A stretch of DNA of 64,000 nt. Source: Closterium sp. Naga37s-1. Taxonomy: Eukaryota > Streptophyta > Zygnematophyceae > Desmidiales > Closteriaceae. This document shows positions 1 through 10,567 of this stretch, one piece after another; position 1 is the stretch's first letter, and each line of letters opens with the position of its first letter. The notes beneath the pieces were generated by a model. The model was not told the origin of the DNA. It made no database searches and saw only the letters and a program-made list of their open reading frames with translations. The DNA lies in the NCBI GenBank assembly GCA_947471745.1, contig CANJKZ010000092.1, positions 1,364,001-1,428,000 on the forward strand. The letters run 5' to 3'. Position numbers and translations under genes: made by a program.

Positions 1-895
1 TCCCGCCGAGTACTGTAAATGTTTACTGACAACAACGTGTCAATCACCCGTCTTGCGAGACTATAATCTCAACGTTTCTACACGATTCTTTCGCCACTGA
101 TGTTACACATTGTATAGCGACACGATTCTTCGCATCTTACAGTAATGTTAGAAGTGATGTTTTGCCATCGTCTCTATACTTCTATCGACTTAGAAGGTTC
201 CAGCACATCTGGGCGCCTAATATCGAAACGAAGCTTCTGTGACACATCAGCAATCCAGTTTGAAAAGTCCTCATTGGTTGTTCAGGATGTTCAAGCTCTT
301 CGACGAATTGTGGCAGACCACCCCACGCCATCCATCGAGAGCAAATCCCCCTCCCTCGAGAGCGAGCCCATTACACATCATCGCTTGGTACAGTTACCAG
401 TTACCATTCGTCGTTAGCCTTTACTTGGTGGCGAAGACCGTGCCACGAGTCCACCAAAACGACCACACGATTCTTCGCCAGCGTCGTCTGTCCTCGGGTG
501 CAGGAGGTTTCGCCACGCGACGCCTCACGAATCCACCGCGACGTGTGAACCAGAATCTGGACTACGGTAGTAGGCTCCAGGCTCCACCCTAACTTGTAAG
601 AGCTTCTACTTCGCCTCAAATCTCTTATCAAAATCACATCAGTAGCTTTCTATCCCTGGCTTCGTCCTCACGGCCTAAAATCTCGTAGCGACAGCGAAGC
701 TTGTCCGCCGATCGTTTAGGCCTGGGACGTCCAGAATGGCTGCCTTGACCAATTGCAGCGCGTCCAGGTAACACCTTTCGTAGACTACGCAGTACAAGTT
801 TTCACTAGTAATATCCCCACAATCTTTTGCTAGGCTCGTTATCCCGCTGAACTGCCTCTCCATACATTCCCGATTCCCCCGTGGTTCAAATCTTC
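1..895. other. Upstream flank of HHL1-like gene
   Basis: No convincing gene. The short open frames have no recognisable family and no splice support. A short motif around ACACGATTCTTCGC recurs near positions 80, 121 and 463. The 3' part should hold the promoter and 5' UTR of the gene starting at 896; no core promoter motif could be assigned. Confidence 0.4.
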
Positions 896-1191
896 ATGCG
901 CAGTGTCCGGGCGGCAGGGCTCGGCGTGGCGACAGCATCGAAGCTGTCGTCGGCGTCGTGCACGTCGTCCACGTCGCTCGCCTTGAGACCCCGCCAGGAT
1001 GGCTCCCAGACGGCAGGCCGGCAGCATAGCAGGTGCGCTTGCGACTCTTTTTCTGTCTAAGCTAGTCTTCCTTACCTACCTTCTTATTTGATTTTCTTCG
1101 GTATATGTATTTCAATATTGATGGAAAACACTGCTAGTGTACATTGTGATTTATGTTGGTGGATTTCCAAAGCGTTTTTCGTCCTCCTCTT

Positions 1192-1223
<32 letters not shown>

Positions 1224-2462
1224 CCCCCCCCCCTCCTTGAATCTCAAGGACCCTGTTGCTGGTGTTTAGTTTAAATTTGAATTAGTACTTTAAATTTGAA
1301 TTGGAATTGGGGTTGCAGGTTGGTGGTGGAGGCCAAGGGAAAGAAGAGCAACCAGAACTACGCGAGAAGACAACAGCAGCAGCAGCCCACCCCTCCGGAA
1401 TTCGACCCGTCAGACGACACCCCCCGCTTCGTCCTCTTCATCAAGACTAAAGCGGTCAGTGCGAGTGTGTGTTCGCCCTAGTTGGCTCTTGGCTGATGAA
1501 TCCAATTCAGTCGAAATTCCCGCTTAGTCCTCATTGGCGAGGCCACGGTCAGTGCAAGAGTTCATTCGCGGTGGTTGTCGCTGCTGTTGTTCGTAAACAA
1601 GTGCGCGTTTTTTCAATAGATCGGAGTATTCTCCCCACATGATGCGAGCTTAGGGTTTGGCAGGTCAGTCGTACTTGAGCCGTTCGATGCAGTTCACATC
1701 TAGAACGAACTTGTTACAGCCCGAGTTCGCCTCAGCTGCCGATTCGACCTTATCGGAGTCCCTTAATATTCGTAACGGATTAGTCGAGTCCCCCAATCAG
1801 TTGACTGTTTCATTGGGAAACGGACCGGCATGGTGAACAAATGGAAGGGGAAACAATGTAAGGGCCAATGGAAGGGGCGATGTAAGGAAAATGGCGCACC
1901 TTATATCGGCCCTTACATTGGCCCTTGCCAATTTCCTTTCCTCTCCAATCTCTCGCTCGCAGGTGAACCGGTGGTACCCGCTGAGTGTGGTGACGGGCGG
2001 GACGGCGGCAAAGATGATGCTGGCGGTGATGCGCAACGACCTGGGGAAGAAGCTGTATGAGGGCACGCTCACACGCAACATTGCTGCCGTCGTGTACAAG
2101 GTGGGTGGAATGCGGTTAGGAGGGGTGAAGATGATCCCAACGAGATGGTCAAGTAGATATTGGTTGCTGGCAGCTGTATGAGGGCACTCTCACGCGCAAC
2201 ATTGCTGCCGTCGTGTACAAGGTGGGTTGGGTGAATGGAGGAGGCGGTTTGCTTATCTACAAGGCTGGCAGATGGACGAGGCTGCGTGGGGTGATTGACA
2301 ACAAAATAATCTGCTGTCAATAATGCTGACATCTTGGGATGGATTCAATCTCAGATTGTGGCCTACCATACAGTCAGGCTTGCTGTCAATAATGCTGTAA
2401 TCTGCTGCAGCACATCTCCCTGCCACACACACACACACACACACTGCCACACACCCCTTCTG

Positions 2463-2519
<57 letters not shown>

Positions 2520-3879
2520 CACACACCCCCCCTGCCTCACACACTCACACCATGCCACACACGCCGGCCTGATACACACCCCCATGCCACACACCGCCCT
2601 GGCACCACAGGCAATGCTTCGTGCATATAGAGAAGGATAGATGCGTCCAGATAAAAACGCTTCTATAAGATACATACGACTACTTGCAATAGAGATGCTG
2701 CTCTAAGGTTGAGCAACTGAGTGGGCTGGCGATCTGGAGGGCCTCAGTTCAAGGAATTGGTGCGTCAGATTGCTAGCAGATTGGTCTTGGTCGTTGTAAA
2801 AAGCATCTGTTCGCTCTCAACTGACAATTTCAACTGTGTGTTTCGCAATGAGCAGGACGAGAAGGCTCTCCGCAACGCTGCTTTGAGACAATACCCCATG
2901 CTCAAGGGCGCATCGGGATACGACTACGGCTACAAAGTCATGGTACGTGTTGTGATGTGTGTATTTGCCATGGTGTGAGGCGGTATGCAAGGCATGGAAG
3001 CAACTGCCTTGTCCATTGTGTACTGTCAACGCATCCATGAATCATGTCTTTGTGTTTTAAGGGCATTTTGTGATGCATTCATATCATAGCAATTTGTCTT
3101 TTTGCTTTCAAATGCGATGTCCTGCGCATTGAAGGCATGCTCTAGCGCATCTACTCTTGGTGCAGGTTATAATGGCTGTTGCCACAAATCTACCTGACTG
3201 AATGTTAGACACGCGGATTCTATCACCCGTTTACAGAGGATGATTATGGAATATGTGACCATGGTACATTCTCTGTTTGCCTTTCCGTTGAACTGACTCT
3301 TGCGTGCCTGGATCTGTCCCTTCACCCCTCTGCTGCCCTCTTTTCCCAGGATCCCGCAAACCCACGAGCGGCCATGTACGGCTCAGATGTCGTGAAGGTG
3401 AGTGAGCGAGCACTCTGGAATCTTTCTGTTAGCTTGTTTGGTTCTGGGTGCCTCGTGTAACACGAGCTGCCATGTACGGTTTCGGCATTATGAAGGGGAG
3501 TGAGTAAACACTGAACTGCTACACCCACCCCTTTGGAAAGTCTGTTGGAGCTGCAACAGTAGGCAGTGCAGACAGGGTAGACATGGCAGGCAAGCAGGCA
3601 CGCACGCACGCAAGTAGGGTAGTCAGGGCAGAGGAGTTTCACCTCTGCTTTAGAACTGCCTTGTCACAAACTGCCCCTATTTTTCTGTTTCTCCTTGTGG
3701 ACCAACAGATGCCGCCAGAGGCGGAGCTCAAGTCGGTGTTTGACAAGGCCAAGGAGTTTGTGGACGATAAATTCGGGAATGCCAAAGAGGCCTTTGGCAA
3801 GCTCTCCTCCATCGGCAGCCTAAGCCCGCCGGAGGAGGCCCCAAAAGCATCAGATGCCAACAAGAGTGCAACCAAGTGA
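896..3879 (+). CDS. HHL1: HHL1-like chloroplast protein (hypersensitive to high light 1)
   Basis: Six exons: 896-1032, 1319-1454, 1963-2100, 2856-2942, 3350-3397, 3709-3879. All introns are GT/AG and phases are consistent, giving 238 residues. Residues 1-45 are rich in Ser, Ala, Thr and Arg and lack acids, as in a plastid transit peptide. The mature part starts near LVVEAKGKK, followed by PRFVLFIKTK, a WYPLSVVTGG segment, a DYGYK stretch and a C-terminal FDKAKEF...AKEAFGKLSS segment. This order and these words match Arabidopsis HHL1 as I recall it. HHL1 is a thylakoid protein that works with LQY1 to protect and repair photosystem II under high light. Length fits the family. The ATG at 896 is chosen because it opens the transit peptide in frame. 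Introns 3 and 5 carry degenerate copies of the preceding exon ends, and intron 1 holds a long C tract. Exons are inferred from frame and similarity only. Confidence 0.88.
1192..1233. repeat. Poly-C tract in HHL1 intron 1
   Basis: An almost pure run of C, interrupted by one T at 1221. It is a prime site for slippage and sequencing error, so its exact length is unsafe. It lies inside intron 1 and does not touch coding sequence. Confidence 0.95.
2174..2221 (+). repeat. In-frame copy of HHL1 exon 3 end (candidate cassette exon)
   Basis: A near-identical copy of the last 48 nt of HHL1 exon 3 (2053-2100), 121 bp downstream and inside intron 3. It is preceded by CAG and followed by the same GTGGGT donor as the parent exon. 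It reads LYEGTLTRNIAAVVYK with two silent-looking changes. Both neighbouring junctions are phase 0, so inclusion would repeat 16 residues without shifting frame. It may be a spliced cassette, a competing donor or a relic. Confidence 0.8.
2421..2530. repeat. CA/GT microsatellite in HHL1 intron 3
   Basis: About 110 bp of CA repeats, broken into blocks by TGCCACACACC segments. Noncoding. The apparent His/Thr and Cys/Val open frames across it on the two strands are artefacts of the repeat. Confidence 0.95.
3461..3509 (+). repeat. Degenerate copy of HHL1 exon 5
   Basis: Resembles the end of exon 5 plus its donor (3363-3411) at a 98-bp offset. The CACGAGC-GCCATGTACGG core is retained, but the donor is altered to GGGGAG, so the copy looks unspliceable. 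Confidence 0.7.
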
Positions 3880-4817
3880 TTTGTGAATGAGACGTGTTTA
3901 CAATGGTTCTTTGCTCGATGGGAAGTAGAGTTTAGTTTGTTTGATTTTTGAAATGTCTTGAATGTTTTAACTATTACAGGGTTAGGTTTCATAACCAAAG
4001 CCAAGCTCCACGTTTCAAAGGGAGAAATTTAGCTCCTTGTGACCCACTCATTTATGTAGTCTACATTCAGCTTTGCTTATATTTTACTCAATCTCAACGC
4101 CCCACAGCGATCCGTCACTGTTTTCCAACGAAACTGCTGAGCGCCCTTTAGGGAGACGATTGGAAGTCTGCTTTGGAAACGCATTAGTGCCACATCAGCT
4201 TGCTCCATAGGCAGCGCAGTAGTGTCATGAAGGTGGCTCTTTTTCCGTCTTTCCATTCGCCAAAATCCCCCTTAGGATAGAGCCACGTCACTCGCATCAG
4301 AAACCCACACCTAAAGCTACGTGGACTTCACAATTTTTGCGGCGTTGGCCCTCCAGCCAGGTGCTGGCGAATCACGCTGGAGTATATCTTCCACCTCTGA
4401 TTGGTACATTCTCTTTCCACCTCACACAGCCACACACGCAACAGGCAGATTTTCCCGGTCTTGATTTCACAATCCTGAGATGCTTAGAGAGGGAGACAAG
4501 GAACAAGTGTCCCCACTCGAGCCGCTTCCTACCTAGTATGCGTTTCAGAGAGGTTCTTAAGCTTATTTGGTATACAAATAACGGCGGGGTTGGGTGGATA
4601 CACAAGGCATGTGCCATCGCCTCGTGCAGACTTCTCCCCAGGAATGATACAAAAGGCAATCTCAAACGTCCCTCTCACCCACACCTCTCCAACCAACCAA
4701 ACTAGCTGGACTCGATTCCAGAGAGAAAATACTCAACCCCGGACTCCCTGGTCTTTTTGGGCTTGTTTACTCGTACAGATCTGTTCGGAGGTGCATACCT
4801 GTTTCGCGTGGTCCCAC
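3880..4817. other. Intergenic: HHL1 3' flank and upstream region of next gene
   Basis: Contains the presumed 3' UTR of HHL1 and the 5' region of the 4818 gene. The frame of the next gene stays open back to 4590, so a longer N-terminus is possible. No RNA gene or repeat was recognised. Confidence 0.35.
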
Positions 4818-5613
4818 ATGGTTCAAGATATGAGGCTGCTAGCCAGAATGTTCCAAGATGTGAAGGGCCGGGCGCAATTGTGCGGAGCGGAGATGCCGGT
4901 GCTGTCTGCGTCGTCCTGCGGCACTCCCGCAACGCCGCTAGAACGCAATGACAGCGGTTCCAGCTCCCCACGCTCCACTCTGGACTCACACGGTACTATT
5001 CTGCTCTCATTACAACCTCTCAAGCTATGTTTTCTGAATGCTTACTGGAAGTCGATTTTTGTGGACGAGATCTGCATGAGATGCAGACCTTCTTGTGATT
5101 TTCCCTATTGCTTTTTCCCGGATGCTGACGTCGTGCTGTCACTGAATGCATGTGTGCAGATTTCAGTCGGGGTACTCGCCGTGCAAGTGTAGCCGCAAAA
5201 GAGGCTCCTGACAGCGTTCCTCGCATTACTCAGAGCATAACTATCAAGCGAACCCGTCAAGAACCGCCTCCAACTGTGCAGCACTCCCCCACATCGCGCA
5301 GTGCCCCTACAATCTCAGGTACATTTCCAGGGTGCGGCTGTTATATCACCTTCGCATTCCGTTTCTTCGCTAGTTGGCTGCTCGCGGCAGGCTGCTCACT
5401 GTGTGAGTCGATCTTGTATTTTTGTTCGTTCCGTTAAACAGTTCAACTCCCAGGATTTCCAGCTTTTGATGACAAGCATGTAACTTGCCTCATCGTATTT
5501 GTATGGGGTGCTTTCCTGATGTGTTTCTTGCAGGAATTTGGTCTTTCGCAGGAATGAGACAGCCTGCTGCAGAGCCTCGGGTGTTTGACTGGTACAACCC
5601 TTTAACCATGTAA
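4818..5613 (+). CDS. Small Ser/Pro/Thr-rich protein of unknown function
   Basis: Three exons: 4818-4992, 5160-5318, 5534-5613, with consistent phase 1 junctions and GT/AG introns, giving 137 residues. I do not recognise the family. The N-terminus is a short amphipathic MRLLARMFQDVKG segment. The middle is Ser/Pro/Thr-rich and probably disordered, with one basic ITIKRTRQEPPP patch. The C-terminus MRQPAAEPRVFDWYNPLTM looks like a short conserved motif. Exon 3 has two possible acceptors 18 nt apart (start 5534 or 5552). Both are in frame and differ by six residues (IWSFAG or shifted equivalent). The start is uncertain: ATGs at 4818 and 4830 are both usable, and the frame is open to 4590. Splice phasing across two introns makes this more than a chance frame, but transcript evidence is needed to confirm it. 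Confidence 0.5.
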
Positions 5614-7124
5614 CTATGGCATGGCTTGAGCACGAGGCGCGAGCTGAAATGCCGCTGTGTCTGATGCTGCTCTTGCGTACATGTGAAATGTGTTCATTTT
5701 CGTGGAGTTTGCTTCCGCTAGCCTGTTATACGGAACTGCAGGGAGTGTCAAGTTTGAACGTGTCTAGCCCTATCTTCCCTTTGTTGTACATATGGCTAGC
5801 AGTGCTTGTCATCAATGTACGGTACTGCTAGCATTGCTGAGGATTGCAGTTTATTGGAGATAACAAAGGCACTAGCAACATGCAAAGGATCTGCTAGATC
5901 ACCAAAGAAACACAAGGTGCTGTGTTGAAGTACTAACACATACCTCCAGCAGTAATAATATCTCAGCCTGCATCAGGGTACGGTATCGTGTAATGATGAT
6001 GTGAGGGTTGCAGGGTAAGAAAACAGTAATTTTCCCCCGTCAACACTCACATCTTCTGGATCCAAGCCAGAAACTGAACAATGCATTTGGGCCTCCAATT
6101 GCATTAGCAATTTAGCACCATGGTCAATGGCGCCATTAAATTGGACTCTACCTACACAATCCAGGCCTTGCATATTTCATGCAATGGATGGTGCACTGCG
6201 TTACCTTTTATTCCTTGATTACATCGAGGTAGATTCTTTCTCTTGATTGTAGTACACACTACACTAGTAGCAAATACATATTATATGCTTGAATGCATAA
6301 CACACCAATGCTATATAATCAATTACCTTAGTTCGAGGACAGTTTCGCTTACGCGCTCTGACGTGGATCTCTTGCCAGTGTAAAGATCCCCCAATCTCTG
6401 GGTGCAGCTCTGTTTTCGTCATTGCCATTTGCTGGACGTGGCACATGCAGTTTGCTTCTTGTGTGTTGCGCTGGAGTTGAGTGCAGTTTCTTGGGGATAG
6501 GATCTGGGCTGAGCACGACATTCAGTTCCGGAGAAATCCCCCGGGTGTGCTGTTCGTGGTATCGTTCCCACTAAAATCTGCACTTTTGAAACGGTACCCA
6601 ACCATTGGAAAACACATATTACAACGCGGATTGGAATAACAAACTCTTAGCAGGACTTTGGGAGAGTAACACGGCACTCCCTTCCTTTTCGGGTGATTCA
6701 AAACCTCATCCTCAGGGCACCTTTACTTGACGAATCAACCCCAGGGCAACAAGACAGGCATTGTCCCCTGTTTAACCAATCACAGCCTCGGCTAACTTTT
6801 CCCTCCTCCTTCCCTCCACCATACCCGATCGCAAAGAACCCTTCCCTAACCCACGGCACTCCATCTGTCCGCTCAGCACGACAGAACCATGGTTTGCAGC
6901 CTCCATTGCTCTCATTAGTGCAGAGTAGATTTTTGTTGGTGAATTTTGGTCCTAGATTCCATCCTACAGGTACCTATACCCCATAGCAGCACCATCCCGT
7001 CCTAACCAGGAAGGGACCAGTTTCAGCAGCGTGTTTATCGCTGTTGAGTCATCGCTGGGTGGTCTTCGCGGAGCTTGTTGCATCTGAGAGTATCTGTTCC
7101 ATACGTGTTTGTTGACAAGCCACC
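5614..7124. other. Intergenic region upstream of MPC1
   Basis: About 1.5 kb with no gene, RNA or mobile element recognised. Open frames here are short and show no family features or matching splice sites. The part nearest 7125 should hold the MPC1 promoter and 5' UTR. Confidence 0.35.
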
Positions 7125-8581
7125 ATGGCATCAGCAGCGGCGAAGGCGTTCTGGAACAGCCCAGTGGGACCTAAGACGTCGCACTTTTGGGGTCCCTTGG
7201 CCAACTGGGGCTTCGTCATTGCGGTAAGGACGAGATCCACGCTCGTTTAAGCCTCAGAGTTGAGTGTTACGTCTGCATTTACTGCAATCTTCTTGATACT
7301 GTATTTAATGTACCGTTTGTTGTTTTATTTTTCCGTGATGTTTTTGGTATTCAGGGGCTAGTGGACATGCAAAAGCCGGTCGACATGATCTCGCCAAAAA
7401 TGACTTCAGGTCTGTTTGGATAGCTGACCACCCTGTTCGTTCTAAGAATTAGTGATCCTTTGCTCGTTAGCTTCGGACATCAAGTGGCTCAAGGCGTTGA
7501 AAACAGTGGCCCTGGTCCTCGTTCTCGACAATGCCATGAAGGAACTACTATGAGAACACAGTGGGAGACGTGCACTTCAAGATCGCATCACCCTCACGAG
7601 TTTTGCCATTTGTTTTGCTAGGATGTTCGGTTTTTGAAGCCGTACCGTCAGATCAAGTGCCTGTAATGAGCCATCGGTTCCTGCTCTTTCCCTCGTCTCG
7701 GTCCATTCTTTGTAGTAAATCACGTTGCGAGCATTCTGGGTGGCGGTGGATTGTTGGCAAGACGCGCTTACGCACAATTTCGCTTGACACTGACTTAATG
7801 TAGGCTAGTGATTTGTCCTAAACTTCTCGTCTCACCCCTCTCCATCCCATCTCCCCCTTTCTCCCCCCTTCCTCCACCTCCACACATCCATTCCGCCTTA
7901 AACTGACTCCAATTGTTTCGACAACAGTCATGTGCGTGTACTCCGCGCTGTTCATGCGCTTCGCCTGGCGCGTGCAGCCGCGCAACTACCTCCTCTTCTC
8001 CTGCCATTCCGCCAACGAGACCGTCCAACTCATCCAGCTCTCGCGATGGGCCCTCTCAGAGTGAGTCCGCTTCTCTCATGACAGTATCAAGGTGACGTTT
8101 TTAGTCGACGCAACAGTCAATCCCTACCATTCCCTGCCAACGAGACCGTCCAACTCATCCAGCTGTCGCGATGGGCCCTCTCAGAGTAAGTCCGCCTCCT
8201 GCTGGCAATGTCAAGAGTCCCTTCGCATCTGAACAGCCAGCGAAAGTCAGCCCGTCTCTCTGACTCTCTTTGGGGCGTCTATTCTTCTTACACGACGCTA
8301 CTTTCTAGCCAAGCAGTCTCTGGAGTAATCTACGACAGGTTTGATAACTTGAGTTGGATGCTTCGTGATGTGTTGTCCAATATACTCCCCTGTGTGGCAT
8401 GTTAGAAATGCAAGCCTGGATGATGTCTGAGTCAGTTAGTTGTTTTCAGACATAGGAATCCGTTTCAACTCTTCTGCATTGTGTGTGTGTCCATTGTGTT
8501 ACTGTGCATTTCAGACCCGTAGCAGAGAAGCCAGAAGAGCCTGCAGCTGCTCCCGCTGTTGTGGAGAAGGCAACAGAGTGA
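7125..8581 (+). CDS. MPC1: Mitochondrial pyruvate carrier subunit 1
   Basis: Four exons: 7125-7223, 7355-7409, 7928-8060, 8515-8581, phases 0, 1 and 2, giving 117 residues. The start lies in a good ACCATGG context. MPC1 pairs with MPC2 in the inner mitochondrial membrane and imports pyruvate into the matrix. The protein has an N-terminal amphipathic part ([17 protein letters not shown]), then NWGFVIAGLVDM, then [19 protein letters not shown] and [20 protein letters not shown]. These are the conserved blocks of MPC1 (the PKT-FW-P and FMRFA-VQPRN-LLF-CH signatures). The last 20 residues are Ala/Glu/Pro-rich and not conserved. Intron 3 carries a copy of the exon 3 end with its own acceptor and donor. 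The gene is convergent with the phosphoglycerate mutase gene on the far side of the retrotransposon nest. Confidence 0.93.
8117..8185 (+). repeat. In-frame copy of MPC1 exon 3 (candidate cassette exon)
   Basis: A 69-nt copy of MPC1 exon 3 inside intron 3. It keeps the parent's AACAG/TCA acceptor context and its donor, here GTAAGT, a better consensus than the parent GTGAGT. The middle of the exon is deleted. The retained part reads [15 protein letters not shown]. Between exon 3 (phase 2) and exon 4 it would insert 23 residues in frame. From the shared NETVQ segment onward the copy differs from its parent by very few bases. Confidence 0.8.
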
Positions 8582-8904
8582 TGTTAAAGAAACCACAACC
8601 ATTTCCCCCAACACTGTTCTATAGTTTCCAAGATTTACCCTCAGTTACAAGGACAGTTTCATCCTCAAACTGCTGTCCTTTCCAATATGGCAATTCTCCT
8701 ATAGATCTGTATGTTCAGTTTCCATATACACGAGAACTTAGATTGAAACCGTTTCGCTCAAAACAATAAGCAAGGATGATCCATGTGCCTGGGGCTGCTG
8801 AACAGCATTCAACTGACATACACTACATTTACTTACAACTCACAGAATGAATTGTTTTTAAAGCTGGTCGGCAGATATGGTAAGTATCCACGACATGAAG
8901 GATC
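8582..8904. other. MPC1 3' flank
   Basis: Presumed 3' UTR and spacer between MPC1 and the chromovirus insertion. No gene seen. Before the insertion this sequence continued directly into 33387 and the 3' end of the phosphoglycerate mutase gene. Confidence 0.5.
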
Positions 8905-8909
8905 CTATC

Positions 8910-9188
8910 TGTTATGAGTTGTAAAAGAGAGTGCGCAGGTAAACGAATAACGAGACTGTGATTGAATGATCTGAGAATACAATGAAGGAACACACTAATG
9001 TAGGAGCTAGCCTAGCTAGGAGGAAACCTCGGACGAGCGAGGTTGGGGTGCATGTTTGGCGATGGAAAATGCCGAAGGCGACGCGAGGAGCCTCGGCAGC
9101 GTTGAAATCGGCCGAACGTGCGAAGTCCGAAAATCGGGCTGTACGCGTAGCAGTCAACCCGATAAGGAATTAAGGAAAATTCCTTACA
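8910..9188 (-). repeat. Chromovirus 3' LTR (279 bp)
   Basis: Bounded by TGT...ACA and preceded by the CTATC target copy. By eye it is identical to the other LTR at 33208-33381, except for 105 extra bases in the middle (about 8996-9100) that the other lacks. Confidence 0.93.
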
Positions 9189-9206
9189 CTACCCCCCCCC
9201 CCTTAA
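9189..9206 (-). promoter_or_regulatory. Polypurine tract of the chromovirus
   Basis: Directly inside the 3' LTR. On the minus strand it reads as AAG followed by a run of G. This is the expected primer site for plus-strand DNA synthesis during reverse transcription. Confidence 0.8.
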
Positions 9207-10440
9207 GAAAGGCGGTCGATATCCGAGACACGCTTGCGCGCCAAATAATCACCAACAAGTGATGAGGCGGTCCACGTGTCATCCTCACTGGTGCGGTCAG
9301 TCCAACGGATTAGGAAATCCACGTGGCGACCAGCTGCGTCGAGGCGAACCCGATGTGCCAAAATCTTCGAAGGTTCGAGAGTTGGTTCCGGGACAGGTCG
9401 TGCAGTCGGGGCAGCTTGTTGCCTTGCGATGTCGGTCGTGGCTGGCACGAACTTCCGAAGCAGGCTGACGTGGAAGGCGTCATGAATGCGCCAGTCGTCG
9501 GGTAATAGCAGCTTCGCGGTGACAGGTGTCACCATCTTGATAATCTTGAAGGGTCCACAAAATCGTGGCCGTAATTTCGACGGTCCGGGCAGGTGCAGGT
9601 TCTTCGTGTCAAGTAGCACTAGTTGCCCAGTAGTCAAGACGAGTTCCCGGCGTAGAAGATCGGTGTATTTTCGGGAAGTGATATTCGCCTTGCGAATTGC
9701 GTATGCGGCTTTTTCTCGGACTTCCTGAAATTCCGTCACAAAAGTCTGTGACCTCGGGACCGGGTTGTCGAGAGTAGTTGCCGTAGGAACTGTTGGGTCC
9801 ATCCCGTAATTCAGGAAGAACGGGGAGTGATTAGTCGTGCTGGACGGCGCGTTGTTGAAAGCGAACTCCAACATTGCGAGGGATTCTTCCCAGCGGGCAG
9901 GGTCGGGGCAGTTTGTCCTGATCAGCTGCTCCATGGTCTGATTGGTCCGCTCGTCTGTGGATGATATGCCGATGAGAACTGTAGCTTCGTGCCGTACTGC
10001 GCCCACGTCTCTTTCCAGAACTTTGATGTGAACTTCGGGTCTCGGTCGCTGATGATCGCCGAAGGGATGCCGTGCAGTCGCACGACCGTTGAGATGAAGA
10101 GGCGCGCAGTTTCTTCGGCTGTGATTGTTGTTCGGCATGGGGCGAAGTGTGCCATTTTCGTGAAGCGATCGACGACGACGAGCACTGCGTCGTTGCCGGA
10201 CGGTCCAGCTGGCATCCCCGTGACAAAGTCCATTGTCACCTGCTGCCACGGTCGTTCGGGTGGCTCGAGGGGTTGCAGCAGCCCAGCTGGTCGTTGACGT
10301 GTCGATTTCATAGCTTGGCACACCCTGCATGAGGACACATATCGCTGCACGTCGTTAGAGGAGTCAGGCCAATAATATTGACGGTGCAATAGTTTCTGGG
10401 TTTTATCAACCCCGAAGTGTCCGAAGAAATTCGAATCGTG
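9203..10440 (-). pseudogene. Chromovirus integrase and chromodomain (frameshifted)
   Basis: Minus-strand integrase. The upstream part has an H2C2 finger (HDSNFFGHFGVDKTQ...CRVCQ), then the catalytic core with TMDFVTGMP and SDRDPKF and the AYHPQT block. A frameshift near 9955-9970 breaks the frame just before the glutamate region. The remainder reads TNQTMEQLIR, the GPFKII segment and a C-terminal chromodomain (KILAHRVRLDAAGRHVDFLIRW), ending at 9203. Chromodomains steer insertion to particular chromatin. Another frameshift near 14830 separates this from RNase H once the copia insertion is removed. Confidence 0.9.
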
Positions 10441-10567
10441 TGTCAAACATCATATATGTTACAGTTCTGTAGGCTATAGTGGGTTTAGCCTTAGGGGGTA
10501 CACAATTCTAGGTTTTGTATTTGTACTCTCCTTCTTTCTAGTCCCAACAACCCTTCTCATTCTAACA
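10441..10567 (+). repeat. Copia A left LTR (127 bp)
   Basis: Runs from TGTCAAACATC to ATTCTAACA. A block containing GGCTATAGTGGGTTTAGCC is shared with the LTRs of the copia pair further on, showing a related subfamily. Confidence 0.92.

Noticed and set aside
2334-2675. His/Thr-rich and Cys/Val-rich frames over the CA repeat
   Set aside because: Pure microsatellite artefacts inside an intron.
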